Positions 1 to 6,377 of a DNA stretch of 13,926 nucleotides are shown here, in pieces. The DNA lies in contig DATMRF010000043.1 of assembly GCA_035566435.1 (NCBI GenBank), positions 1 through 13,926 of the forward strand, read 5' to 3'. The notes under the pieces are model-generated. The model was not told the DNA's origin. It ran no database searches and saw nothing but the letters and a program-made list of their open reading frames with translations. The position numbers were made by a program, and so were the translations under genes. Every line of letters starts with the position of its first letter. The first letter of the stretch is position 1. The DNA comes from DATMRF01 sp035566435. GTDB taxonomy: Bacteria; Verrucomicrobiota; Verrucomicrobiia; Limisphaerales; UBA8199.

Positions 1-2
1 GC

Positions 3-131
3 CGGCGTATCCGCACCATGTGCGCCTTTACCACCCGCAGCAGTTGTGAACGTATCCTCTACAGCGTCTTTGATCGCATGAACAAACATTGGTCCCGTCA
101 CCCGCTCCCAGCTTTTACACACTACTCTTGA
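3..131 (+). CDS. possible 3' end of an unidentified gene cut by the left edge
   Basis: The third frame is open from the window edge to a TGA at 129-131 and encodes 42 residues ending in PAFTHYS. I do not recognise the family. The translation is polar and basic with no membrane segment. After the stop, the same frame reads a short hydrophobic stretch (about 141-191, including GLCLIIAAAV) before a TAG at 195-197. That could be chance or the remnant of a membrane protein tail. Homologous loci often carry small membrane proteins such as DUF350 just upstream, but nothing here is enough to assign one. It would be co-directional with the next gene. The gene is plausible but weakly supported because only its tail would be visible. 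Confidence 0.25.
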   Translation, partial: RRIRTMCAFTTRSSCERILYSVFDRMNKHWSRHPLPAFTHYS

Positions 132-192
132 CGCCAGCCTGTCGTCGGCAGCGTGTCGATCGGTCTTTGTCTCATCATCGCCGCCGCCGTCC

Positions 193-1722
193 ATGGATAG
201 TCTATTCCCGATGCCTGACCGACGGCTCAAGTTCCTGCTGCTGGCCTCCGTGTTCGCCATCGCGACGTGCGGGCTGGTCTATGAACTCCTCGCCGGTACC
301 CTGGCCAGCTATCTCCTTGGCGATTCGGTCACCCAATTCTCGACCATCATTGGCGTCTACCTTTTTGCCATGGGTGTCGGGTCGTACCTTTCGAAATTCG
401 TTCACGTGAACGAGATCGGGATGTTCATCCAGGTGGAGTTGCTGGTTGGATTGGTGGGCGGCTGCTCGGCTGGGCTTCTTTTCTTGCTGTTCGCGCAGAT
501 TGGCTCGTTCCGGGTACTGCTGTACGCCGTGGTGCTGGTCGTCGGCGTGCTCGTCGGCCTTGAGATTCCGTTGCTGCTGCGCATCCTCAAGGACCGGCTG
601 GAGTTCAAGGAGCTCGTTTCGCAAGTTTTTACCTTCGATTACATCGGCGCCCTGGCGGCCGCATTGCTCTTTCCGCTCGTGCTGGTGCCGCATCTGGGAC
701 TTGTGCGTTCCAGTTTCCTCTTCGGCGCGCTCAATGTGCTGGTGGCGCTGGCGACCTTGCGCTGGCTGCGCCAACATCTTCGCCGCGCCGCAAGACTCCA
801 GGCCGCCGGACTCGTCGTGCTCGCGGTGCTGGCGGCCGGATTCTTCGGTTCCGACCGGTTGCTCGCCTGGTCGGAAAAGGGGGCGTATGTCGATACCGTC
901 ATCTTCGCGCGCTCAACTCCGTATCAGCGGATCGTTCTGACGCGCGAAGCCAACGACTTGAGGTTGTATCTGAACGGCAATCTGCAATTTAGCTCGCGCG
1001 ACGAATACCGCTACCACGAGGCGCTCGTTCAACCGGGACTCGCCCGGCTCGCTTTACCGCGCGACGTACTCGTGCTCGGCGGGGGCGACGGCATCGCCGT
1101 CCGGGAAGTCCTGAAATACTCGACTGTCACCAACGTGGTGCTCGTGGATCTCGATCCCGAGATGACCCATCTCTTCTCGACCCAGGAGTTGCTGCTGCGC
1201 GTCAATGAACGTTCCCTGCTCTCGCCGCTCGTCCACATTCTGAACGCCGACGCTTTCACCTGGCTTAAATCGAATGCCAACCGGTTTGATTTCATCATCG
1301 CGGACTTTCCAGACCCGTCCACGTTCTCGCTGGGCAAGTTATACACGACGGCGTTTTACGCGCGCGTGCACGCAGCGTTGCGGCCTCGGGGTGCGCTGGT
1401 CGTTCAGTGCACTTCTCCCTGGGTCGCCCGCAAATCATTCTGGTGTGTCGATGAAACGTTGCGGGTCAGCGGCTTCGTCACCGAACCGTACCACCTGTAT
1501 GTGCCTTCGTTCGGCGAGTGGGGTTTTATCCTGGCTTCACACGAACCGCTTCCGCAGGAATTGCGCCTGCCTGATTCGCTGAAATATATCACCGAGGCCA
1601 GTGTGCGGGATATGTTCCACTTTCCTCCGGACATGGGGCCGCTCAAGGTGGAACCCAACCGCCTGGATAACCAAATGCTCGTCCGCTACTTCGAGGAGGA
1701 GTGGGCCCATTATGTGCATTGA
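193..1722 (+). CDS. speE: membrane-embedded spermidine synthase-like polyamine aminopropyltransferase
   Basis: Predicted to transfer an aminopropyl group from decarboxylated AdoMet to an amine acceptor. The 509 residues match the length of the family with an N-terminal membrane domain. About seven hydrophobic segments (roughly 13-35, 49-70, 80-102, 106-130, 146-170, 172-192, 203-219) precede a spermidine-synthase fold. Visible catalytic-fold motifs are Y244-Q245 before the first strands, DEYRYHE at 270-276, the AdoMet-binding GGGDG at 296-300, an acidic ribose-binding position in VDLDP (318-322), NADAF at 351-355 and the DFPDP loop at 371-375, where D371 sits at the usual catalytic aspartate. 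The acceptor (putrescine, a longer amine or a lipid/protein amine) cannot be told from sequence. ATG 193 has no clear Shine-Dalgarno; ATG 211 (MPDRRLK) is an alternative start just before the first helix. speD lies two genes downstream and would make the donor substrate. Confidence 0.9.
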   Translation: MDSLFPMPDRRLKFLLLASVFAIATCGLVYELLAGTLASYLLGDSVTQFSTIIGVYLFAMGVGSYLSKFVHVNEIGMFIQVELLVGLVGGCSAGLLFLLFAQIGSFRVLLYAVVLVVGVLVGLEIPLLLRILKDRLEFKELVSQVFTFDYIGALAAALLFPLVLVPHLGLVRSSFLFGALNVLVALATLRWLRQHLRRAARLQAAGLVVLAVLAAGFFGSDRLLAWSEKGAYVDTVIFARSTPYQRIVLTREANDLRLYLNGNLQFSSRDEYRYHEALVQPGLARLALPRDVLVLGGGDGIAVREVLKYSTVTNVVLVDLDPEMTHLFSTQELLLRVNERSLLSPLVHILNADAFTWLKSNANRFDFIIADFPDPSTFSLGKLYTTAFYARVHAALRPRGALVVQCTSPWVARKSFWCVDETLRVSGFVTEPYHLYVPSFGEWGFILASHEPLPQELRLPDSLKYITEASVRDMFHFPPDMGPLKVEPNRLDNQMLVRYFEEEWAHYVH

Positions 1723-1773
1723 GCCGTACGACAATTCCCTGCGAGCCTGTCCTGATATTGTAGGCGGCGATGT

Positions 1774-1779
1774 AAGGAG
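1774..1779 (+). promoter_or_regulatory. ribosome binding site of the FAD oxidoreductase gene
   Basis: AAGGAG lies nine bases before the ATG at 1789. It supports that start and shows that this gene can initiate independently of the aminopropyltransferase gene ending 66 bp upstream. It is one of the clearest Shine-Dalgarno sequences in the window. Confidence 0.7.
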
Positions 1780-1788
1780 TCTCAGAGC

Positions 1789-3432
1789 ATGAGCCTGTCC
1801 CGCCGAGTGTTCCTGGTCACCGGAGCGATCACGCTCGGAATTGCCTGCGCCACGCCATTCATCCCTCCTCGCGGGCGCCGGCGGCGATTTGGTGGCTCGA
1901 TCGTTGGCGGCAACTCATCGCTCGGTCATGCGCTCCGTGACGGGCAGTTGCCTCGGCCCTCCGAGACCGCCGAAGCTGGCATCGTGATCGTGGGCGGGGG
2001 CATTGCCGGGCTCGCCGCCGCGCGACGGCTGCATCGCAGCGGCTTTTCCGATTTTCGGCTCCTCGAACTCGAGGCCCGGACGGGCGGCAATGCCATCAGC
2101 GGAAGAAACGAAGTCTCTGCGTTTCCCTGGGCGGCCCATTACGTCCCAATCGCCGGCAGCGACATGGTGGAAGTGCGCAAGCTCTTCGAGGAGCTCGGCG
2201 TCGTTACCGGCTACGACTCGATCGGGCTGCCAGTTTATTGCGAAGAATATCTCTGCGCGGACCCGATGGAGCGCCTCTTCATCGAGGGACGATGGCAGGA
2301 AGGCTTCGTGCCCCAACTCGGCATCGCCGTCTCGGACCAACAGGCCATCGACTCGTTCTTCAGCGAAATGCGGCGTCTGAAGGCTCTGCGTGGCCGCGAC
2401 GGGCGACGCGCTTTTACGATTCCAGTGGACGCCAGCTCCCAGGACGAAGAGTTCACCCGACTGGACTCGCTGACCATGGAGGAGTATTTGCGCGACCACG
2501 GCTGGCTCGATTCCTCGCCATTGCGCTGGTACGTGAACTACTGCTGCCGCGATGATTACGGGGCGGGCATTGAGAAAATTTCCGCCTGGGCCGGCATCCA
2601 TTATTTCGCCTCGCGCGACGGCCGAGCCGCCAATGCGCCCGGGTACGAGGTGGTCACGTGGCCCGAAGGCAACGGCTGGTTTGTGCGCCAAATGCAGTCA
2701 GGGCTCGAGGAACACATCCACAGCTCTTGCGCCGTGTGGAATGTCGAGCAGCAAGGCGGCCTTTGGCAGTTGGATTACTACGATCCCGAGCGGAAAAAGA
2801 GTGTACGCTTGCGGGCGCGAGGCGTCGTGTGGGCCGCGCCCCGGTTTGTTGCCCAACGTGCCGTCCGCCCGCTTCGCGAGCAGCCAACAGTCGCGACGGC
2901 GCCGGTTTACTCGCCCTGGATGGTCGCCAACCTCACCCTCGATGCCCTGCCCGCCGGCCACGGGATGGATCTGGCCTGGGACAATGTCTTCTATGCCGGC
3001 CGTTCTCTCGGTTATGTGGTCGCCACGCACCAGAACGTTCATCCTTTTCCTAAGCGGACCGTGATTACTTACTATGAACCTTTGGACGAAGACGAACCAA
3101 CGGTCGCGCGCCAAAAGGCGTTGGCCCGCTCCTACGAAGATTGGTGCGACCTGATCGTGGCGGAGCTTGGTATCGCGCACCCGGAACTCGTTAACCACAT
3201 CACCCACTTGGACGTGTGGGTTTGGGGACACGCGATGGTTCGGCCGGTGCCCGGTTTCATTTGGGGACCGGCTCGCTCTCGAATGCTCCAGCCCCTGCCG
3301 AACCTTGTCTTTGCCCACTCCGACCTCAGCGGAATCGCCATCTTCGAGGAGGCCTATACCTATGGCGTGCGCGCCGCTGACACATTGCTCCAAAATCCAT
3401 CCGTTTCTCACCAACCCTCCCTCACTGCGTGA
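1789..3432 (+). CDS. Tat-leader FAD-dependent amine oxidase/phytoene-desaturase-type oxidoreductase
   Basis: A 547-residue flavoprotein. The N-terminus carries a twin-arginine motif (SRRVFL, residues 4-9) and a hydrophobic stretch to about residue 25, pointing to export of a folded, cofactor-loaded enzyme or anchoring on the outer face of the inner membrane. An unusual basic cluster (RGRRRR, 28-33) follows. The FAD dinucleotide fold starts at IVIVGGGIAGLAAARRL (65-81), continues through E93/E95 and the ARTGG motif (96-100), and closes near the C-terminus with FAHSDLSG (508-515) followed by an EEAYTYG helix, the second FAD-contact region of amine oxidases. The substrate is not determined. Between an aminopropyltransferase and speD, oxidation of a polyamine or polyamine-modified product is an attractive inference. 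A carotenoid/protoporphyrinogen-type desaturase is the alternative, but no such pathway genes are nearby. Confidence 0.85.
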   Translation: MSLSRRVFLVTGAITLGIACATPFIPPRGRRRRFGGSIVGGNSSLGHALRDGQLPRPSETAEAGIVIVGGGIAGLAAARRLHRSGFSDFRLLELEARTGGNAISGRNEVSAFPWAAHYVPIAGSDMVEVRKLFEELGVVTGYDSIGLPVYCEEYLCADPMERLFIEGRWQEGFVPQLGIAVSDQQAIDSFFSEMRRLKALRGRDGRRAFTIPVDASSQDEEFTRLDSLTMEEYLRDHGWLDSSPLRWYVNYCCRDDYGAGIEKISAWAGIHYFASRDGRAANAPGYEVVTWPEGNGWFVRQMQSGLEEHIHSSCAVWNVEQQGGLWQLDYYDPERKKSVRLRARGVVWAAPRFVAQRAVRPLREQPTVATAPVYSPWMVANLTLDALPAGHGMDLAWDNVFYAGRSLGYVVATHQNVHPFPKRTVITYYEPLDEDEPTVARQKALARSYEDWCDLIVAELGIAHPELVNHITHLDVWVWGHAMVRPVPGFIWGPARSRMLQPLPNLVFAHSDLSGIAIFEEAYTYGVRAADTLLQNPSVSHQPSLTA

Positions 3433-3514
3433 TGACATGACCGTGAATCACGACTTCGATTTTTGCCGCCTTCTCGCGCCTTTTCGCGGCCATTCTTTTC
3501 TTTCCGCCTGAACC

Positions 3515-3865
3515 ATGCGCGCCCTATGCCATCATACCTTGCTCGAGTATTACGGTTGCGACCCCGGACGCCTGCGGCGCGCGCGGGCAGTAAAAGCCCT
3601 GCTCTGCGCGGCGGTCCTCAAAGCCGGCGGCAAGATCGTTAAGACGGTGTTCCACAATTTCAGTCCGTACGGCGTGAGCGGAGTGGTCGTGATCACGGAG
3701 TCTCACGTCACGATCCATACCTGGCCGGAACACGCCTATGCCGCGGCGGACATCTTTTCCTGTAGCACGAAGCTCGACCATCGCCGCATCCTGGAAAGCC
3801 TCAAACGCGCCCTGACCGCTAGGCGCGTCGTGCGCAAATCCTTTCGACGTGGCAAGCCTCGTTGA
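3515..3865 (+). CDS. speD: S-adenosylmethionine decarboxylase proenzyme (pyruvoyl-dependent)
   Basis: Decarboxylates AdoMet to the aminopropyl donor used by spermidine-synthase enzymes. The 116-residue protein is of the short prokaryotic class, which is made as a proenzyme and cleaves itself before a serine to form the pyruvoyl group. The cleavage and active-site motif ESHVTIHTWPEHAYAAADIF is intact: E62-S63 cleavage site, H68 and C83. These positions match the catalytic Ser63/His68/Cys83 known from the Thermotoga enzyme. FSPYGVSGVVVI (49-60) is also typical. The tail is basic (RRVVRKSFRRGKPR). The start at 3515 is fixed by an in-frame TGA at 3509-3511; no strong Shine-Dalgarno is visible. 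An 82-bp gap separates it from the upstream FAD gene. No dedicated putrescine or arginine decarboxylase gene is seen in the window, so the acceptor amine must come from elsewhere. Confidence 0.95.
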   Translation: MRALCHHTLLEYYGCDPGRLRRARAVKALLCAAVLKAGGKIVKTVFHNFSPYGVSGVVVITESHVTIHTWPEHAYAAADIFSCSTKLDHRRILESLKRALTARRVVRKSFRRGKPR

Positions 3866-3910
3866 GCAAGGGCAATTCGTCGTGCCACCCCATTTTTAGA
3901 TTGCGAAGCA

Positions 3911-3924
3911 GGGACAGGGGTCCC
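3911..3924 (+). other. small perfect hairpin in the leader of the GH5 gene
   Basis: GGGAC and GTCCC are separated by a 4-base loop, ending two bases before a candidate Shine-Dalgarno AGGA (3927-3930) that sits eight bases before the ATG at 3939. If it folds in the mRNA it would lie directly beside the ribosome binding site. There is no T-run, so it is not a typical terminator. The stem is short and a chance origin is possible. Confidence 0.3.
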
Positions 3925-3938
3925 ATAGGATCGGCGCC

Positions 3939-5033
3939 ATGCAGAAGATTCACTTTGCGAAGTGGCTGGCTCTATCGGCGGTGCTGTTCCCTTCTTTGGT
4001 GCCGGCTGCTCCAGACTCTTCAACTCTCCTCACGAGCCAAACCCACTCATTCGACCCTAAACTTTCTCCGGCGAGCCTGCGCGTCGAGGGAACCAGGCTC
4101 CTAAATGCCCGCGGCCAACCGGTCCTCTTGCGCGGAATCAACATCGCCTCGCTGGAATGGAACAACCAGGGCGACCACATGCAGGAAGCGATGGACCATG
4201 CGATCCGGGTTTGGCGCGCGAGCCTCATCCGGATGCCGCTGGCGCAGGACCGGTGGTTCGGCAAAGCAGCGCGCCAGGACGACGGTGGCCTGGCGTATCG
4301 CCGCCTCGTGGATAGTCTGGTCGATGCCTGCGCCGCGGCGGGTGTTTATCTCGACCTCGACCTGCATTGGTCGAATCGTGGACAGTGGTCGAGCGAAGGC
4401 GGCAAACTCGCCCAGCATCTGATGCCGGACGAGCTCTCGGTCTTGTTCTGGCAGGATGTGGCCGCGCGCTACAAGGACCATCCGTTCGTCATTTTAGGTC
4501 TGTACAACGAACCGCATGATGTTTCCTGGGACATTTGGCGCGATGGCGGCACCGTCGCTGAAAAGCCGCCAGGGAACGCCACTAACCAGCCGCCAGTCAG
4601 CTACCAGGCCGTGGGCATGCAAAAGCTTTATGAGACCGTACGGGCTGCCGGCGCCGGCAATGTCGTGACGGCCAGTGGGCTGGACTGGGGTTACGACCTG
4701 CGCGGGCTGCTGGAAGGACACGCCCTTCGCGGAACGAACGTCGTTTATGAAACACATCCCTACCCGAACAAGAAGGATTGGGACCGGAATTTCGGCAAGG
4801 TGAGCGAAAAGTACGCGGTGCTCATGGGGGAATGGGGCGGCCGCGCCGAAGACCTCGAGTACGGCCAACGCTTGATGGATTACGCCCGCCAACGCGGCTT
4901 GTCTTGGACCGCGTGGTGCTTCCACCCGAGTGCCGGGCCGACTTTGATTAAGAACTGGGCTTTTGAACCAACCGAGTTCGGTAGCTTCGTGAAGGAAACG
5001 TTGACCGGCCGGAGCGGCGGCTCGCCCCCGTGA
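3939..5033 (+). CDS. secreted glycoside hydrolase family 5 (cellulase-like) enzyme
   Basis: A 364-residue protein with a Sec-type signal peptide (basic MQKIHFAK, hydrophobic core 9-20, likely cleavage near PAA at 22-24) and a single (beta/alpha)8 GH5 domain. Family motifs are LRGIN (64-68), R98 after the second strand, H143 in DLHW, the acid/base in YNEPHD (N190-E191), HPYP at 273-276, and the nucleophile in MGEWGG (E298), followed by the substrate-facing WTAW (323-326). It should hydrolyse a beta-linked polysaccharide in the periplasm or outside. The exact substrate (beta-1,4-glucan, mannan or other) is open. It has no carbohydrate-binding module and is close to a bare catalytic domain. It sits 73 bp after speD on the same strand, between polyamine and SPFH genes, with no other carbohydrate gene nearby, so its place in this locus is odd. 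Confidence 0.88.
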   Translation: MQKIHFAKWLALSAVLFPSLVPAAPDSSTLLTSQTHSFDPKLSPASLRVEGTRLLNARGQPVLLRGINIASLEWNNQGDHMQEAMDHAIRVWRASLIRMPLAQDRWFGKAARQDDGGLAYRRLVDSLVDACAAAGVYLDLDLHWSNRGQWSSEGGKLAQHLMPDELSVLFWQDVAARYKDHPFVILGLYNEPHDVSWDIWRDGGTVAEKPPGNATNQPPVSYQAVGMQKLYETVRAAGAGNVVTASGLDWGYDLRGLLEGHALRGTNVVYETHPYPNKKDWDRNFGKVSEKYAVLMGEWGGRAEDLEYGQRLMDYARQRGLSWTAWCFHPSAGPTLIKNWAFEPTEFGSFVKETLTGRSGGSPP

Positions 5034-5042
5034 ACGTCGGGG

Positions 5043-5105
5043 CGAGGACGGGCACGTCCCCGTGGATAGCTGGGTGGACGGGAACAATCATGGACGTGGC
5101 CGTCC
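5043..5105 (+). repeat. pair of GGACG-N4-CGTCC palindromes
   Basis: Two hairpins with the same 5-bp stem lie downstream of the GH5 stop. The first is at 5046-5059 (loop GGCA, extended by two more pairs across one mismatch to 5043-5062). The second is at 5092-5105 (loop TGGC). Their centres are 46 bp apart. No T-tract follows, so they look more like REP-type palindromes than intrinsic terminators, although they could stabilise or end the upstream transcript. Confidence 0.45.
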
Positions 5106-5198
5106 CCGCGCCTGATGCATTACACAACTCGTCAGAAATTGTACTTCACAGGACCATCCGCCCGAACGATGATACCGAAAAACTGAAAGGCAAACATT

Positions 5199-6284
5199 AT
5201 GGGCCTGATGGATTATCTGAAGACTCAGTTCCTGGAAATCATCCAGTGGGAAGACGATTCCCGCGACACCATCTCCTACCGGTACCCGGACATGAACAAG
5301 GAGATCAAACGCGGCGCACAACTCATCGTCCGCGAATCGCAGGTCGCCCAGTTTGTCTATCTCGGCCAGTTCGGCGACACCTTCGGCCCAGGCAAGTGGA
5401 GCCTCACCACCGACAACATCCCCATCCTCTCGACCCTCAAAGGCTGGAAATACGGGTTTGAATCGCCCTTCAAAGCGGACGTCTATTTCGTAACCACGCG
5501 CCTGTTCACGGGCAACAAGTGGGGCACCTCCAACCCTGTCATGATGCGCGACCACGACCTGGGGGTCGTGCGCGTCCGCGCCTTCGGCACGTTTGATTTC
5601 CATGTGATCGACCCGAAGCTGTTCCTCAAGGAAGTCGCCGGCACGGACGATCATTTCCGGCTGGACGAGTTCGCCGACACCATGCGCTCGCGGATCGTCA
5701 GCGTTTTCAGCGACGCGCTGGCCGCCGCCAACGTGCCAGTGCTCGATGTCGCGGCGCGCTACCAGGAACTTGGCGCGGCCTTGCTGCCGCTCATCAACCC
5801 GGCGGTGACCTCCAAATACGGCATCGAGATCTCGAGTTTCGTGCTTGAAAACGTCTCGGTTCCGCCCGAGGTCGAGCAAGCCATCGACAAGCGTTCGAGT
5901 ATGTCGGTGGTTGGCAACCTCAACGACTACGTTAAATTCCAATTGGCCCAAGGCATGGAAAAGGGCGAGGGCAGCGGCACTGCCACGGCGGGCGCTGGCC
6001 TCGGCGCCGGTCTCGCTTTGGGTCAGCAAATGGCCCAGGCCTTCGCCGCCCAGGGGAATCCCACCGCTCCGGCCGGCTCCGTCCCGCCGCCTGCGCCACC
6101 CGCCTCCGCAAGTTCCGCCGGCAACCTGCCCGAACTGCTTAGCCCCGCCGACGCCGCCAAAGTCCTCGGCGTCAGTGAGAATGACGTCATGACAGCGCTC
6201 GGCGAAGGCTCGCTAAAGGGCAAAAAGATCGGCTCCGCCTGGCGGATTACGCGTGGCGCGCTGGATGAGTTCCTCAAGACCTGA
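5199..6284 (+). CDS. SPFH/Band-7 family protein (YdjI-like) with C-terminal excisionase-type HTH
   Basis: A 361-residue protein resembling the B. subtilis YdjI group of SPFH proteins ('virion core protein' in some databases). It begins MGLMDYLKTQFLEIIQWEDD and has no obvious transmembrane segment. The SPFH region spans about 25-235: GAQLIVRESQVAQF (39-52), FGPGKWSLTT (62-71), the NKWGTSNPVMMRD region (106-118) and SSFVLENVSVPPEV (212-225). An Ala/Gly/Pro-rich linker (about 257-309) follows. Residues 312-361 (ELLSPADAAKVLGVSENDV onward, then GKKIGSAWRITRGALDEFL) look like a HTH_17/excisionase DNA-binding fold with a recognition helix and wing. Known relatives cooperate with PspA-like proteins at the membrane. 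AAAGG at 5186-5190 supports the start. The zinc-ribbon gene follows after 93 bp, as in ydj-type operons. The HTH call rests on motif pattern only. Confidence 0.85.
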   Translation: MGLMDYLKTQFLEIIQWEDDSRDTISYRYPDMNKEIKRGAQLIVRESQVAQFVYLGQFGDTFGPGKWSLTTDNIPILSTLKGWKYGFESPFKADVYFVTTRLFTGNKWGTSNPVMMRDHDLGVVRVRAFGTFDFHVIDPKLFLKEVAGTDDHFRLDEFADTMRSRIVSVFSDALAAANVPVLDVAARYQELGAALLPLINPAVTSKYGIEISSFVLENVSVPPEVEQAIDKRSSMSVVGNLNDYVKFQLAQGMEKGEGSGTATAGAGLGAGLALGQQMAQAFAAQGNPTAPAGSVPPPAPPASASSAGNLPELLSPADAAKVLGVSENDVMTALGEGSLKGKKIGSAWRITRGALDEFLKT

Positions 6285-6292
6285 ATGGCATC

Positions 6293-6372
6293 AAAACGCT
6301 GAAACGCTAAGACGTTTTGACGCTTTAACTCTTCCACGCTCTTACGCTCCAACACTTCTACACTCTTACGCC
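6293..6372 (+). repeat. degenerate 8-bp tandem array, consensus NNNACGCT, ten units
   Basis: Read from 6293 in steps of eight, the units are AAAACGCT, GAAACGCT, AAGACGTT, TTGACGCT, TTAACTCT, TCCACGCT, CTTACGCT, CCAACACT, TCTACACT and CTTACGCC. The last five positions are strongly held (A-C-G/A-C-T) while the first three vary freely. The array fills nearly the whole 93-bp gap between the SPFH stop and the zinc-ribbon ATG and takes up the place where a Shine-Dalgarno would be expected. Confidence 0.8.
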
Positions 6373-6377
6373 CCCGC

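Noticed and set aside
202..777. Long minus-strand frame opposite the aminopropyltransferase
   Set aside because: Shadow of the membrane domain; the translation is Gln/Glu/His-rich with no domain, while the plus-strand frame has clear TM segments and catalytic motifs.
1915..2691. 258-codon minus-strand frame opposite the FAD oxidoreductase
   Set aside because: The opposite strand carries an intact flavoprotein; the minus translation shows no recognisable fold and arises from high-GC codon bias.
5088..6029. 313-codon minus-strand frame opposite the SPFH gene
   Set aside because: Antisense shadow; it is rich in charged residues without a domain, and the SPFH signatures on the plus strand explain the region.
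6293..6372. CRISPR array
   Set aside because: The unit is 8 bp with no separate spacers and there are no cas genes; it is a short-period tandem array.
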